Of a stretch of 64,000 bases of DNA, positions 43,756-53,131 are shown piece after piece (position 1 is the stretch's first letter; each line of letters starts with the position of its first letter). The DNA comes from Aquisalinus flavus. Its GTDB lineage: Bacteria > Pseudomonadota > Alphaproteobacteria > Caulobacterales > Parvularculaceae. The notes below the pieces were generated by a model. The model was not told the DNA's origin and ran no database searches. It saw only the letters and a program-made list of their open reading frames with translations. The position numbers were made by a program, and so were the translations under genes. Where the stretch lies: NCBI RefSeq assembly GCF_022559625.1, contig NZ_CP042288.1, positions 2,614,155 through 2,678,154 of the forward strand, given 5' to 3'.

Positions 43756-45876
43756 TTATTCCGCGTCTTTCAGCTGGCGGAGGAAGTAGACATATTGCAA
43801 GGCATAGCGCCGCGCCGACTGCTCGCGATTGGCGCTGGCCGAATGCCCCCCCTCCGTATTCTCGAAATACAGGAACGGATGTCCATATTCCTCAAGCCGG
43901 GCACCGAACTTGCGGGCATGACCCGGATGGACGCGGTCGTCCTTGGTCGAGGTGAAGATGAACGGGACGGGATAGTCCGCGTCCGTTGCAAGGTTCTGAT
44001 AGGGCGAGATCTGTTCGAGGAACGGCCGCTCCTCGGCGATATCGGGGTCGCCATACTCGCCGACCCAGCTCGCGCCGGCTAGCAGCTTGTCGTAGCGCAG
44101 CATATCCAGCAGCGGCACGCCGATGCCGATGGCGTTGTATAGGTCCGGCCGTTGCACCATGGATACGCCCGTCAACAGGCCGCCATTGGAGCCGCCGAGA
44201 ATACCGAGATGGTCCGGCGCGCTGATGCCGCGCGCGGCGAGATCTTCGGACACGGCAAAGAAATCATCATAGATGATCTGGCGGTTGCCCTTCAGGCCGG
44301 CCTGGTGCCATTTCGGCCCGAACTCGCCACCGCCGCGGATATTGGCGATGACATAGACGCCGTCGCGCTCCAGCCACAGCTTGCCGGTCACTCCGGAATA
44401 GGTCGGCAGGATCGAGACCTGAAAACCGCCATAGCCATATTGCACCGTCGGCGCCGGGCCGTTTTCAAGGACGCTTTCCTTCGCCGTGACGAAATAGGGG
44501 ATTTTCGCTCCGTCCGTACTCGTCGCTTCATACTGGCGCGTCACCATGCCTTCGGCATTGAAGAAGGCCGGGCTCGATGCCAGCGTCTCCGGGTCGAGGC
44601 TGTCGGCAGCGACGTGATAAAGCGTTTCCGGCGTCAGCGGGCTTTCGAAATAGACCAGCAGGTCGCCCTTGCTCTCATTGACCGAGGCAACGGACACGAC
44701 GCCCGTCTGTGGCAGGGCGATCGTCTCCTGCACCCAGCCATCCGTGCCCGGCGTGAATTTCAGCACCTTGCCCTTGATGTTGTCGAGCAGCTCGGCATAG
44801 ACGACGCCATCGGCGGCGGAGATGCCGTCGAGGGCCTGGCGCTCCGTCGGCTCGAACAGGCTGGTGACTTCATAGGTTTCCGGGTCCATGGCGACGAGCG
44901 CGCCTGTGGGATATGTCGCGCCCTGATGGTCCCAGTCCTGCTTCAGCGAAATGATGAACTGGCCGCCGGTCACGCCAACCATCGAGGCTTTCGGCGGCAA
45001 TGGCAGCTGAACCAGCGCACCATCATCATCCATCAGGTAATATTCGCTCTCGTAGAAGGTCACCGCGCGGACGATGCCGGCCCAAATCTTGTCGCCGGCA
45101 TGATCGGTCCACGGGAAGACGCCGACATCGCTCGTCTCGCCCTCGAAGATTACCGGGGCGTCGGCGATCGCCTCGCCGCGTTTCCACAGGCGCACGGTGC
45201 GAGCATAGCCGGATTCCGTCATCGTGCCTTCACCGAGATCCATGCCCGACAGCATCGTGTCCCGGTCGATCCAGGCGGTCGAGGCCTTGGCCTCTTCCAG
45301 CATGAAGCCGTCCTCGACGAAGGACTTCGCCGCGATATCGAATTCGCGGCGCACCGCTGCATCCGAGCCGCCGCGCGACAGGGTGATGATGCAGCGCTCG
45401 TAATCGGGCGCCAGACAGTCCGTGCCGCTATAGACCCAGTTCTCGCCTTCTTCCTCGGCCAGCGCGTCGATGTCGAGGATCACGTCCCAGTCGCGGCTGC
45501 CGGCGAGATAGTCCGCCGCCGGCATGCGCCGCCACAGGCCGCGCTTGTTGGCGTCGTCCTGCCAGAAATTATAGGCATGGTCGCCGCGCAGGGCTGCGGT
45601 CTGGATGCGCTCATCGGAATTGAGGATCGCCAGCGCCTCTGCCTTCATCGGCTCGAAGCGCTCATCGCCTTCGAGAATGGCGAGGGAGCGGGCGTTTTGC
45701 GCCTCGACCCAGTCCAGGGCCTTCTCGCCCTCGATTTCCTCCAGCCACAGATAGGGGTCGTCGCTCATGGCGGTTTCACTTTCTTCCTGGGCTGAGGCGG
45801 ATGAGAGGAGGCCGGGCGTGATCGTCGCGGCGAAGAGGACTGCTGCCGAGGCGAGCAGGACTTGAGAGTTTTTCAT
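43756..45876 (-). CDS. Exported prolyl oligopeptidase family (S9A) peptidase
   Basis: 706 residues with a signal peptide (LLSSASAQEESE). A beta-propeller (about 90-430) is followed by an alpha/beta hydrolase domain with the catalytic triad: Ser in LGILGGSNGGLLTG, Asp in FTSTKDDRVHPGHA and His in NTEGGHSASANR. It would cleave proline-containing peptides in the periplasm. ATG 45876 has AAGGGA upstream; a longer ORF to 45948 has no support. Confidence 0.95.
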   Translation of the reverse strand: MKNSQVLLASAAVLFAATITPGLLSSASAQEESETAMSDDPYLWLEEIEGEKALDWVEAQNARSLAILEGDERFEPMKAEALAILNSDERIQTAALRGDHAYNFWQDDANKRGLWRRMPAADYLAGSRDWDVILDIDALAEEEGENWVYSGTDCLAPDYERCIITLSRGGSDAAVRREFDIAAKSFVEDGFMLEEAKASTAWIDRDTMLSGMDLGEGTMTESGYARTVRLWKRGEAIADAPVIFEGETSDVGVFPWTDHAGDKIWAGIVRAVTFYESEYYLMDDDGALVQLPLPPKASMVGVTGGQFIISLKQDWDHQGATYPTGALVAMDPETYEVTSLFEPTERQALDGISAADGVVYAELLDNIKGKVLKFTPGTDGWVQETIALPQTGVVSVASVNESKGDLLVYFESPLTPETLYHVAADSLDPETLASSPAFFNAEGMVTRQYEATSTDGAKIPYFVTAKESVLENGPAPTVQYGYGGFQVSILPTYSGVTGKLWLERDGVYVIANIRGGGEFGPKWHQAGLKGNRQIIYDDFFAVSEDLAARGISAPDHLGILGGSNGGLLTGVSMVQRPDLYNAIGIGVPLLDMLRYDKLLAGASWVGEYGDPDIAEERPFLEQISPYQNLATDADYPVPFIFTSTKDDRVHPGHARKFGARLEEYGHPFLYFENTEGGHSASANREQSARRYALQYVYFLRQLKDAE

Positions 45877-45972
45877 AAGATTCCCTTCTGAGAGGTCAGC
45901 GGTCACCTGATCGCTCCTTCTTGACGGGCAAATGACTTTACCCGTCACGAAGGAGTGAGCGGCCTTGCGCCG

Positions 45973-46491
45973 TTAGCGCGGCTGCAGAACCACTGTCGGG
46001 CGCAGATTCTGCTGAACTTCCGCTGCATTATAAGAGGCCGGATCGTTCGGCTTCGTTCCCTTGCCCAGCAGGATGTAGGCAATGGCGCTGTAGCGGGTGG
46101 TCTCGCGTACGTCGAAATCGCTCGGACCCCAGCCAAAGCCGTAGCCGTAATAGGGGAACGGGCGGCCACGGCCATAATAGGCGTAGTCGGGCCCGCCGAT
46201 GGAGCGGTAGCTGGTCGATTTCTCGGTGTCGTCCTTGACCATGGTGAAATAGTCATAGCCATTCATCAGGGTCAGCTCCGCCGCACGATAGAGCAGGTAA
46301 TTCTCGACCTGCTCGCGCGAGGTCAGCGAATTGCCGCGGAAGGTCACGCGATAGCGGTTGCTTTCGATCTGCTGCTCGGAGAAGCCATAGCCATTGCCCT
46401 CTGCCGTCGGCCCATAGGGTGTCGAGGAGGCGCAGGCGCCGAGGACGGCAAGGCTGCCGAGAGCGAGGAGGGTGGAGAGTGTCTTTTTCAT
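45973..46491 (-). CDS. CC0125/CC1285-type lipoprotein
   Basis: 172 residues. The signal peptide carries the lipobox VLGACAS. The mature part contains GYGFSEQQIESNRYRVTFRGNSLTSREQVENYLLYRAAELTLMNGYDYF, diagnostic of a lipoprotein family named after Caulobacter CC0125; function unknown. A Tyr/Gly-rich segment follows. ATG 46491 has GGACCAGAA upstream and gives a correct signal peptide. Confidence 0.85.
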   Translation of the reverse strand: MKKTLSTLLALGSLAVLGACASSTPYGPTAEGNGYGFSEQQIESNRYRVTFRGNSLTSREQVENYLLYRAAELTLMNGYDYFTMVKDDTEKSTSYRSIGGPDYAYYGRGRPFPYYGYGFGWGPSDFDVRETTRYSAIAYILLGKGTKPNDPASYNAAEVQQNLRPTVVLQPR

Positions 46492-46604
46492 TTCTGGTCC
46501 TTTCGACCGCGATGGTCTGCGGTCATCATGTTGCATTGTAACCTTGCGGCCGCCGCTGCTGCGTTAACTTTACGTGAGGAGCATCCCCCGAACAGGAGGC
46601 TGCA

Positions 46605-48122
46605 TCACCCGGTTTCGTCAGTCGCGTCCTTTATTGCCGGCAAGTCTAGCCTGCCGGACTTGATATGCAAATCACGTTGCGGGAAGGGTATCTCGATATT
46701 GTTCTCGTGCAGCCGCTCCCAGATAACCATCATGACGTCGGAGGTCACATTGGTCACGCCATTGGGCGGATCGTTGATCCAGAAACGCAGATCGAAATTC
46801 ACCGATGAATCCCCGAACTCGATCAGGTTGCAGCGTGGTTTCGGTGTCGAAAGGACACGCGGCACGGTCAGCGCCGCCTCCTCGGCCATTTTCTGGATGA
46901 ATCGGACATCCTTGAAATCATAGCTGGTGCCGAACGGCGTATGGAGGCGCACGACACGGTCGTCATGGCTCCAGTTGATCACCCCTTCATTGATGAAGAC
47001 ATCGTTCGGGATCAGGTGCTCGGTGCCGTCACGCGTGCGCACTGCGACATATCGCGTGTTCATCTTGGTGATCCAGCCAAATGTATCGCCGACCTCGATC
47101 GTATCGCCCGGCTTGATCGACTTGTCGGCGAGAAGCGTGACCCCGGCGGCGAAGTTGGAAATGACCCGCTGCAGGCCGAGACCGACGCCGATACCGACCG
47201 CACCCCCGAAGAACGCCAGCGTCGCAAAGTCGAAATTGACAGTGGCAAGAGCCAGAAGCAGGGCGACGACCGGCAGGATGAGATTCAGGATCTTGGCAAA
47301 CAGCGCCTTCAGCGAGGGGTTCAACTCCTCGACCTTGTTGATCCGGCTGGTGATGAAACCGCCGACGAGGTTGGCGAGCCAGAAGAACAGGCCGAAGACG
47401 ATGATCGCCCGGACCACCGCGAACAGGGTCAGGTTCAGGGCCGGGATATCGGTCTGCTGCAGCTGGTCGACGACGTCATCGAGCACGCCGACGGCATCGA
47501 GCACCATGATCGGCCAGATCGTGTAAAAGGCGACTTTCGACCAGAACGGCGACTGGATGACGAGCGTGACGAGGCGCACCACGATCCACGCCGACAGCAG
47601 CGAACGGCCGGCCTCGAGCAAGCCGGTCGACTGGCCGAGCGCGCCGAGAACAATGATAAAGATCGAGACCCAGACCCACAGGGCAATGGGGGTGGCGATG
47701 GTCGCCAGCGCATTGGCGAGACGCTTGAGCACGCCGTAGGGGGCCCGCTTGGTCAGCTGGTCGCTGATGAAGGTCTTCAGCCGGGGCCCGAAAATGACGG
47801 CCGGCACGAGGGCGCCCATGAGCAGGCCGAACTGCAGCAGCACGTTCCAGGTGAGCAGTTCTTCACGCGCCCAGGTGACGATTTCGGTCAGGACGGTCTG
47901 AAGCTCGTCAGTGCCGAGCAGTTCTTCCAGCGCCGACCCCTCTGGCGCTGCTTGCTGCAGGTCGGCCTGGATGTCGGCCGCCTCCTGCTCGGGCGTCTCG
48001 CCATCCGCGTTCACGGTCGCGCCGTCGTCCTCCGCCTCGTCCCCTGAGTTGGCCTCTGATTGGGCGGGAGCCCGGTCGGCTTCATCCTGCCCGGCCAGCT
48101 GATCGCTTGTTTCTGCCTGCAT
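46605..48122 (-). CDS. MscS-family mechanosensitive ion channel
   Basis: 505 residues. After an acidic N-terminal stretch (about 1-65) come about five to six transmembrane helices. The last, LAFFGGAVGIGVGLGLQRVISNFAAG, is the pore helix TM3 with the Gly/Ala pattern. The MscS beta-domain follows (SIKPGDTIEVGDTFGWITKMNTRYVAVRTRDGTEHLIPNDVFI) and then the C-terminal alpha/beta cage. It protects against osmotic down-shock. It lacks a signal peptide. Confidence 0.93.
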   Translation of the reverse strand: MQAETSDQLAGQDEADRAPAQSEANSGDEAEDDGATVNADGETPEQEAADIQADLQQAAPEGSALEELLGTDELQTVLTEIVTWAREELLTWNVLLQFGLLMGALVPAVIFGPRLKTFISDQLTKRAPYGVLKRLANALATIATPIALWVWVSIFIIVLGALGQSTGLLEAGRSLLSAWIVVRLVTLVIQSPFWSKVAFYTIWPIMVLDAVGVLDDVVDQLQQTDIPALNLTLFAVVRAIIVFGLFFWLANLVGGFITSRINKVEELNPSLKALFAKILNLILPVVALLLALATVNFDFATLAFFGGAVGIGVGLGLQRVISNFAAGVTLLADKSIKPGDTIEVGDTFGWITKMNTRYVAVRTRDGTEHLIPNDVFINEGVINWSHDDRVVRLHTPFGTSYDFKDVRFIQKMAEEAALTVPRVLSTPKPRCNLIEFGDSSVNFDLRFWINDPPNGVTNVTSDVMMVIWERLHENNIEIPFPQRDLHIKSGRLDLPAIKDATDETG

Positions 48123-48243
48123 GCGTCCTGTCTTTCCTGCCGGACACGCCGGGTGCCCCTGTCATGAAGGAAGTCAAGACATAGAGGAGGTCACGCGGGC
48201 AGGCAATTTATACGCACGCAACGGAACGCAGCACTGCGCCAGA

Positions 48244-48498
48244 TCATGCGTTGTGGTCGTCAGCCTGTTCATCGAAAGGCTGGCTTGCCTGATGAACCAG
48301 CAGAAAGCCGGCCGCGGCGAAAATGACGATCGCAGAATAAAATGCGCCATTATTGCCGGCGATCATCGCGATCAGCGTCCCGCCGACCGTTACCAAATAG
48401 GGCATGATCCGCGGGCGCTCGGTGCGCGACCGCCAGACATATACAGCCGCCGTGGCCACGAACAGGACGATGGCGAAGAAATTGAAGTAAGCACCCAT
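48244..48498 (-). CDS. Small inner-membrane protein, unknown function
   Basis: 84 residues with three hydrophobic segments (about 5-20, 33-50, 55-70) and a charged C-terminus (DEQADDHNA). GGGAGA lies 11 bases upstream of the ATG. No domain recognised. It stands between mscS and the exported-gene operon. Confidence 0.65.
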   Translation of the reverse strand: MGAYFNFFAIVLFVATAAVYVWRSRTERPRIMPYLVTVGGTLIAMIAGNNGAFYSAIVIFAAAGFLLVHQASQPFDEQADDHNA

Positions 48499-48563
48499 GA
48501 GAAAATTCTCCCTCTTTCCAGAGGCAGGATGGGATGCGGGCTTTACGATAGGCTTGATAGAGC

Positions 48564-48579
48564 GGGTAAAATTTTACCC
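48564..48579. repeat. Perfect 16-bp palindrome
   Basis: GGGTAAAATTTTACCC, flanked by GCTTG and AAGC. It sits 65 bases upstream of the small membrane protein gene and 40 bases after the stop of the outer-membrane barrel gene. It could be an operator or a short hairpin; there is no T-tail. Confidence 0.6.
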
Positions 48580-48618
48580 AAGCTCCGGAAATGTCATCCA
48601 GGCGCCGTCCGCGCCCGA

Positions 48619-49572
48619 TCAGAACCGCTTCGACAGGCGCAGGTTCAGCCCGCCATCGACGGCATCATATTCCGACAGGAAGAAGGCGCTTGCCTGCTCG
48701 GTATAGCCGATCGAGGCCGTGACCTGCAGGTCGGGCGCGATGGACCGCGTCACCGCCACGCCCGCAGACCAGACCTCGTCTTCACGCTCGACGAAGGTCA
48801 CATCCTCGTAGAAATTGTCGTAAGACCGGTCGGTATAGGCCACGTCAGCCGCGACGCGCCAGTTTTCCGTCGGCGCCCAGATGGCGCGCACGGCGGCGGT
48901 GACGGCTGTGTTCTCCTGGGCCTCGTTCTGCGACAGTTGGCGCGAGACAGTGAGGGTTGGCTGCACCAGCACTTTCTGGCGGACCTGAAACACGGTCGAC
49001 GCACTGGCGGACACGCCAGAGAAATCGGTGGTATCGCTGAAATTGCCGTCGCCGGAGGTGCCGTAATTGGCGCCTGCAGTGACATAGACCCGGTCATTCA
49101 GCACCGAGGTGCCGACATAGGTCGAGACGATGGCGTTCTTGTTGTCGATCTCGTTGGTCTCGAAATAATCCGTGCCTGAGACGACGAGATTGACCCCGGC
49201 ATCGACATGGCCGCCGATGAGCGTATTGATCCCGGCAGACAGGGCGAAGTTGGAGAAACCGCTTTCCTCGGCATTGACGTCGAGGGTGCGTCCGGGATTG
49301 GTCGAATAGCCAAGACCTGCAGCGGCCCCGACATGGAAGATCTCGTTGACCCGCAGGATGAAGACACCCGGCTCGCCCTCGAGCATGGCTTCCTCGTCGC
49401 TCGGGCGGCGGAACTGCTCCGCCTGGCGCTGGGCCTCTTCGAACTGGGCGCCCTGGGTCACAGCGGACTCAAGGTCGCCAATGGTCTGGGCGCTTGCCGT
49501 GCCGAGCATAACGCCGGCAAGGGTGCCCGTGGCCGCGAGACAGGCAGCCGTCAGCTTGCGCAGGGAGATCAT
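48619..49572 (-). CDS. Outer-membrane beta-barrel protein
   Basis: 317 residues. Signal peptide (LGTASAQTIG), then a short charged helical stretch (FEEAQRQAEQFRRPSDEEAM), then repeated amphipathic beta-strands from about 75 to the end, finishing with GGLNLRLSKRF: the C-terminal Phe typical of outer-membrane barrels. It resembles the putative barrel porins often placed with exopolysaccharide or exported-protein genes. Its start overlaps the stop of the giant exported protein gene by four bases. Third gene of the ECF-linked operon. Confidence 0.75.
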   Translation of the reverse strand: MISLRKLTAACLAATGTLAGVMLGTASAQTIGDLESAVTQGAQFEEAQRQAEQFRRPSDEEAMLEGEPGVFILRVNEIFHVGAAAGLGYSTNPGRTLDVNAEESGFSNFALSAGINTLIGGHVDAGVNLVVSGTDYFETNEIDNKNAIVSTYVGTSVLNDRVYVTAGANYGTSGDGNFSDTTDFSGVSASASTVFQVRQKVLVQPTLTVSRQLSQNEAQENTAVTAAVRAIWAPTENWRVAADVAYTDRSYDNFYEDVTFVEREDEVWSAGVAVTRSIAPDLQVTASIGYTEQASAFFLSEYDAVDGGLNLRLSKRF

Positions 49573-52500
49573 TGGCCCGGCTCCACGCGCAGGGTCGCCG
49601 TTTCGCCGGTGCGCAGGCTGTAGGTCTGCTCGCTCTCGCCTTCGGTAACATTGTCGATGATGATTGCCGCTGTGTTCGGCGGGGCAGAGCCCTCGTTGAC
49701 GGCGGTGATCTCGATCGCGGCGACGCCGGGGTTGAGATTGATGTTGAAGTCGGTGCCGGCGTTGAGCAGGCTGATCCGCGTCTCGAAGATCTTGCGCCCG
49801 AACTGGGTAATGACAACGTCGACGATGTCGCCATCCTCCAAGGCATAATCGCGCATGATATAGCTGAGCAGGAAGCCGCTCATCTTGATATCGGAAAGAC
49901 CGGCGGTGGAGAAGATATCGCGGCTATCGGCCAGAATATCGCCCAGCGCCACCTGCGACTTCTTCATCGCCCAGCGTTCAAGATATTGCGGCCCGCAGCC
50001 GACAATCCCGCCGCAGCTCGGCGCCTGGTTGGCCCACTGACGGAAACCCTGGTCACTGGCATAGCGGATCAGGTTCTGCGCATCGGCGAGGGCCGAGGCG
50101 AGATTGGGATAGCCGGCCTGCAGCGCGAGACGCTCCAGCATCTTCACATCCTGGGTCGCCAGCCATTCCGCCCACGGCTCCAGGCTCGTCGGCACGATGC
50201 CCGACATATTCTCATAGCCAAAGGCCGGATACTCGCCGGTGCCCGGATAACCATCCGTATCGTCCGGGTCGGTCGGCGGGAATTTGGAGGCATCGGGCGC
50301 ATCGAATCCAGGCGGCACGAACTCGGGCGGATCGAATTCGGGCATCTCGAACTCCGGACCCTCAAATTCTACGGGCTCGAGGTCGAAAGTCGTCACAATC
50401 AGCTCGGAGATTTCAAGATCGCTGACTCGCATGTCATAGGTGCGGTCCTTTCGGTCCTCCTCCCGCTCGCGCTTTTCGCGTTCGATCTTTTCCTTCTGAT
50501 AGGCATCGAGCTCTTCCTGTGCCTTGCGGCGCCTTTCCTCAAGCTCCAGCTCCCGGCGCTCCTCATCTGTCAGCTCGGGTTCAGTTGGCTGCTTCGGGTC
50601 CTGGTTTTTCGGTTTGCGGTCAAGGTTGGGATCGCGCGTCGGATATTTCGGATCGAACTCGTCTTCGAACCGCTGCTTGATCTTCTCGGCCTCTTCCTTG
50701 GTGACCTTGCCATCCTTCGGACGATGCTCCGGCCCGATCCCGCCTGGCCAGCCGCCGACCGGCGCTTCAGGGTCGATTCCGTATGAGGCGAGAGTGCCCG
50801 GGTAGTTCTCTTTGAGATAGGCCCAGTATCCCGGGGTTGGCAGGCCGGTCGCGGGGTCGATGCGGGGATCGGTCCAGTCGGGATTATTCGCCTCATGAGG
50901 ATCGAGGCCACGCTCCTTCATCATCTCTTCCAGATTGGCGTCCGCTTCGTCGGCATAGGCATCCAGCATATAGATATCGATGCCCAGCGCGGCCATCTCG
51001 AGTTCGAACTCGAGCCATGCCTTGTTGGACTCGAAAATGTAGCGCTCCTTTTCCTTGCGGGCGAGGTCCCTCGCAACGCCAGCGGCCTTTGCCTGCTCGG
51101 CAAGGACCGCCTTGTAGCCGCGGGCCGAGTAATAGATGTCCGTTACCGAACTGGCCGTAACGGCGGCGGCTGTCAGCGGGTCCTTCGTGGCGAGGCCGAT
51201 CAGGTCGAAGCCGAGATTGAGATCGAACACGCCGCCCACGGTCGTCCCGCCGGAAAGGTTATCGAGCGTCGACCCATAGGTGCGCGTGAGGGCGATATCG
51301 CCATGGGCCGGATTATTCGTCTGGTTCTTTCCGGCATTGGCGGCAGACTTGCCTATCGTGTAAATATTGAAGGCATTGCCGAGCTGCTGGAATCCCTTGC
51401 CCATGTTCCGCTTGACCTTCTCGAGCGTGCTAGGCGGCATCTCTTCGACGAACGACAACCATCGTGCTCCAGCCTGTTCGTGCTTCGCCATCTGCTGTGT
51501 AAGGTCTGCCATTTCAGTGGCGGCGGACTGCAGGCGCGTTTCCAGAACGGGCGGCGTATCGCCGGGAACGACATCATACCAGAACGGGTCCCCGATAGCT
51601 TCGGTGACCTTTTTCGACATTGCCCTTGCTTCGCCGGCCTTGCGCGTCATCGCCATCTGCGCCTCCTTCAGCCGCGCGACTTTCGTCGGGCTCGGTGGCT
51701 CTTTCGAAATGCTCATGAAGGTCTGAAAGGCAGCCTTGCGCTCCTTTTCCAGATTTGCGGCGATTGCCTTCAACTCCACCAGTTCTTCGCCGGGCACGGT
51801 TTTCGTCGGGATTTTGGCAATTGCCTCCTTGGCAAGATCATATTCGTTCTGGGCATTCTTGAAGTTGCTGGCGAGCATGTCTGCCGTATCGGCGAATCCG
51901 TCCCAATCCCTGGCGATACCGATAACGACCTTCTCCTCGACCTGACCGCCGACCGGCATGCTCTTCCAGTCAAATGCTGGCGCGCCCTCGGCGCTGCGGG
52001 CCCAGTTCCATATATTGCCGAATGTCGCATTGACCTGAGCGGCCGTGCCCATCGTATTGTCGATTTGCTGGGTATTGGTCACCTCCTGTCCGCGACTGCC
52101 CGATGTCTGCGCCGCCGTGGTGAGCGGCGCCTCGTTGGCGCTGTTCTCGGCAAGGCTGAGCGCCATCGTGTCCAGCCGCTGCGCTAACAGGAGCGGGCGC
52201 TCGTCCGGGGTTTCGTCCGGCGTACCCGCCGGCACAACCCGCATCGCTTCCGGGCTGAAAAATGAATCAAGATAGGGTGCCAATTGCGGCACATCGCGAT
52301 AGTCGACCATGGCCGAGCCGTCTTCATTCGCGGCAACCATGACGCGGCCATAACGATAGGGCTGGCCTCCGATGCCGTCTTGCGTGGCGACCGCCCTGTG
52401 CAGCATGGAGTTAAGATAGATCATGCCGAAGCCCGGATCGGTCATCGATATGCCCTGGGCCCAATGGATAACAGTCCGCCCGCTGCCAATGTCATAAGAG

Positions 52501-53129
52501 AAAGCCGGGACTGCATAGTGGATCAGCACCATCGGCATGCCGTCATGGGTGAAGTATTCGCGGCTCATCTCAATGGTCACCTGGCCCTCGCCAAGCCCCT
52601 CGACACCCAGTGCCGAGACAGGGAGCTGCTGCGACCAGTCAGTATCTACGCCCAAGGCTGGTGCCCGATCCATCCACGGACGCACGTAGGTGTTATGGAA
52701 GCTGGCGATCTCATCATCGCCGCTCACCGTCTTTGTGTCGTAATCGTAGAGGATGGCTTTCTCCGTAGCAGACACGTTCAGGAACTTGCCCGCCGCCAGA
52801 CGGTCCGCCTTGTCGATCACGACAGCACCATCACCATAATCGAACATGGTATAGCTCTGCTGGTCCTTGCGGATGCGGCCGACCCCCAGCAATTGCGTAT
52901 GGGAATAGTCGTGCTTGCCGTTATAGACCTGCGCCATGAGGCGCAGCACATATTGCTGGCGCTCCTCGATCCCGGCATTGGCCGCTGGGGTCTGGACAGA
53001 TGCGGCTATCGCTGCTGACGCATCAATATCCGCCTCGGCGGCAAGCGCCGGAACGCCCACAGCGGTCAGGCCCGCCATAGCGACACCAGACTTTAAAAGG
53101 TTACGGAAGAGTGTGTGCTTGTCGATCAT
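49569..53129 (-). CDS. Giant exported protein of unknown function (1186 residues)
   Basis: No family recognised. A signal peptide (GLTAVGVPALAAEADI, cleavage near 31) makes it exported. Residues about 40-310 look globular and mixed (YVLRLMAQVYNGKHDYSH, WAQGISMTDPGFGMIYLNSML). A helical region, about 430-790, includes coiled stretches. About 830-925 is Pro/Lys/Asp-rich and then strongly charged (TDEERRELELEERRRKAQEE). A Glu/Pro/Phe repeat (EFEGPEFEMPEFDPPEF) leads to a C-terminal domain of about 150 residues that ends in a beta-rich module (LNAGTDFNINLNPGVAAI, NEGSAPPNTAAIIID). ATG 53129 with AGGGGAATAATC upstream, 2 bases after the preceding gene's stop; longer ORF starts lack support. Confidence 0.85.
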   Translation of the reverse strand: MIDKHTLFRNLLKSGVAMAGLTAVGVPALAAEADIDASAAIAASVQTPAANAGIEERQQYVLRLMAQVYNGKHDYSHTQLLGVGRIRKDQQSYTMFDYGDGAVVIDKADRLAAGKFLNVSATEKAILYDYDTKTVSGDDEIASFHNTYVRPWMDRAPALGVDTDWSQQLPVSALGVEGLGEGQVTIEMSREYFTHDGMPMVLIHYAVPAFSYDIGSGRTVIHWAQGISMTDPGFGMIYLNSMLHRAVATQDGIGGQPYRYGRVMVAANEDGSAMVDYRDVPQLAPYLDSFFSPEAMRVVPAGTPDETPDERPLLLAQRLDTMALSLAENSANEAPLTTAAQTSGSRGQEVTNTQQIDNTMGTAAQVNATFGNIWNWARSAEGAPAFDWKSMPVGGQVEEKVVIGIARDWDGFADTADMLASNFKNAQNEYDLAKEAIAKIPTKTVPGEELVELKAIAANLEKERKAAFQTFMSISKEPPSPTKVARLKEAQMAMTRKAGEARAMSKKVTEAIGDPFWYDVVPGDTPPVLETRLQSAATEMADLTQQMAKHEQAGARWLSFVEEMPPSTLEKVKRNMGKGFQQLGNAFNIYTIGKSAANAGKNQTNNPAHGDIALTRTYGSTLDNLSGGTTVGGVFDLNLGFDLIGLATKDPLTAAAVTASSVTDIYYSARGYKAVLAEQAKAAGVARDLARKEKERYIFESNKAWLEFELEMAALGIDIYMLDAYADEADANLEEMMKERGLDPHEANNPDWTDPRIDPATGLPTPGYWAYLKENYPGTLASYGIDPEAPVGGWPGGIGPEHRPKDGKVTKEEAEKIKQRFEDEFDPKYPTRDPNLDRKPKNQDPKQPTEPELTDEERRELELEERRRKAQEELDAYQKEKIEREKREREEDRKDRTYDMRVSDLEISELIVTTFDLEPVEFEGPEFEMPEFDPPEFVPPGFDAPDASKFPPTDPDDTDGYPGTGEYPAFGYENMSGIVPTSLEPWAEWLATQDVKMLERLALQAGYPNLASALADAQNLIRYASDQGFRQWANQAPSCGGIVGCGPQYLERWAMKKSQVALGDILADSRDIFSTAGLSDIKMSGFLLSYIMRDYALEDGDIVDVVITQFGRKIFETRISLLNAGTDFNINLNPGVAAIEITAVNEGSAPPNTAAIIIDNVTEGESEQTYSLRTGETATLRVEPGQ

Positions 53130-53131
53130 GA

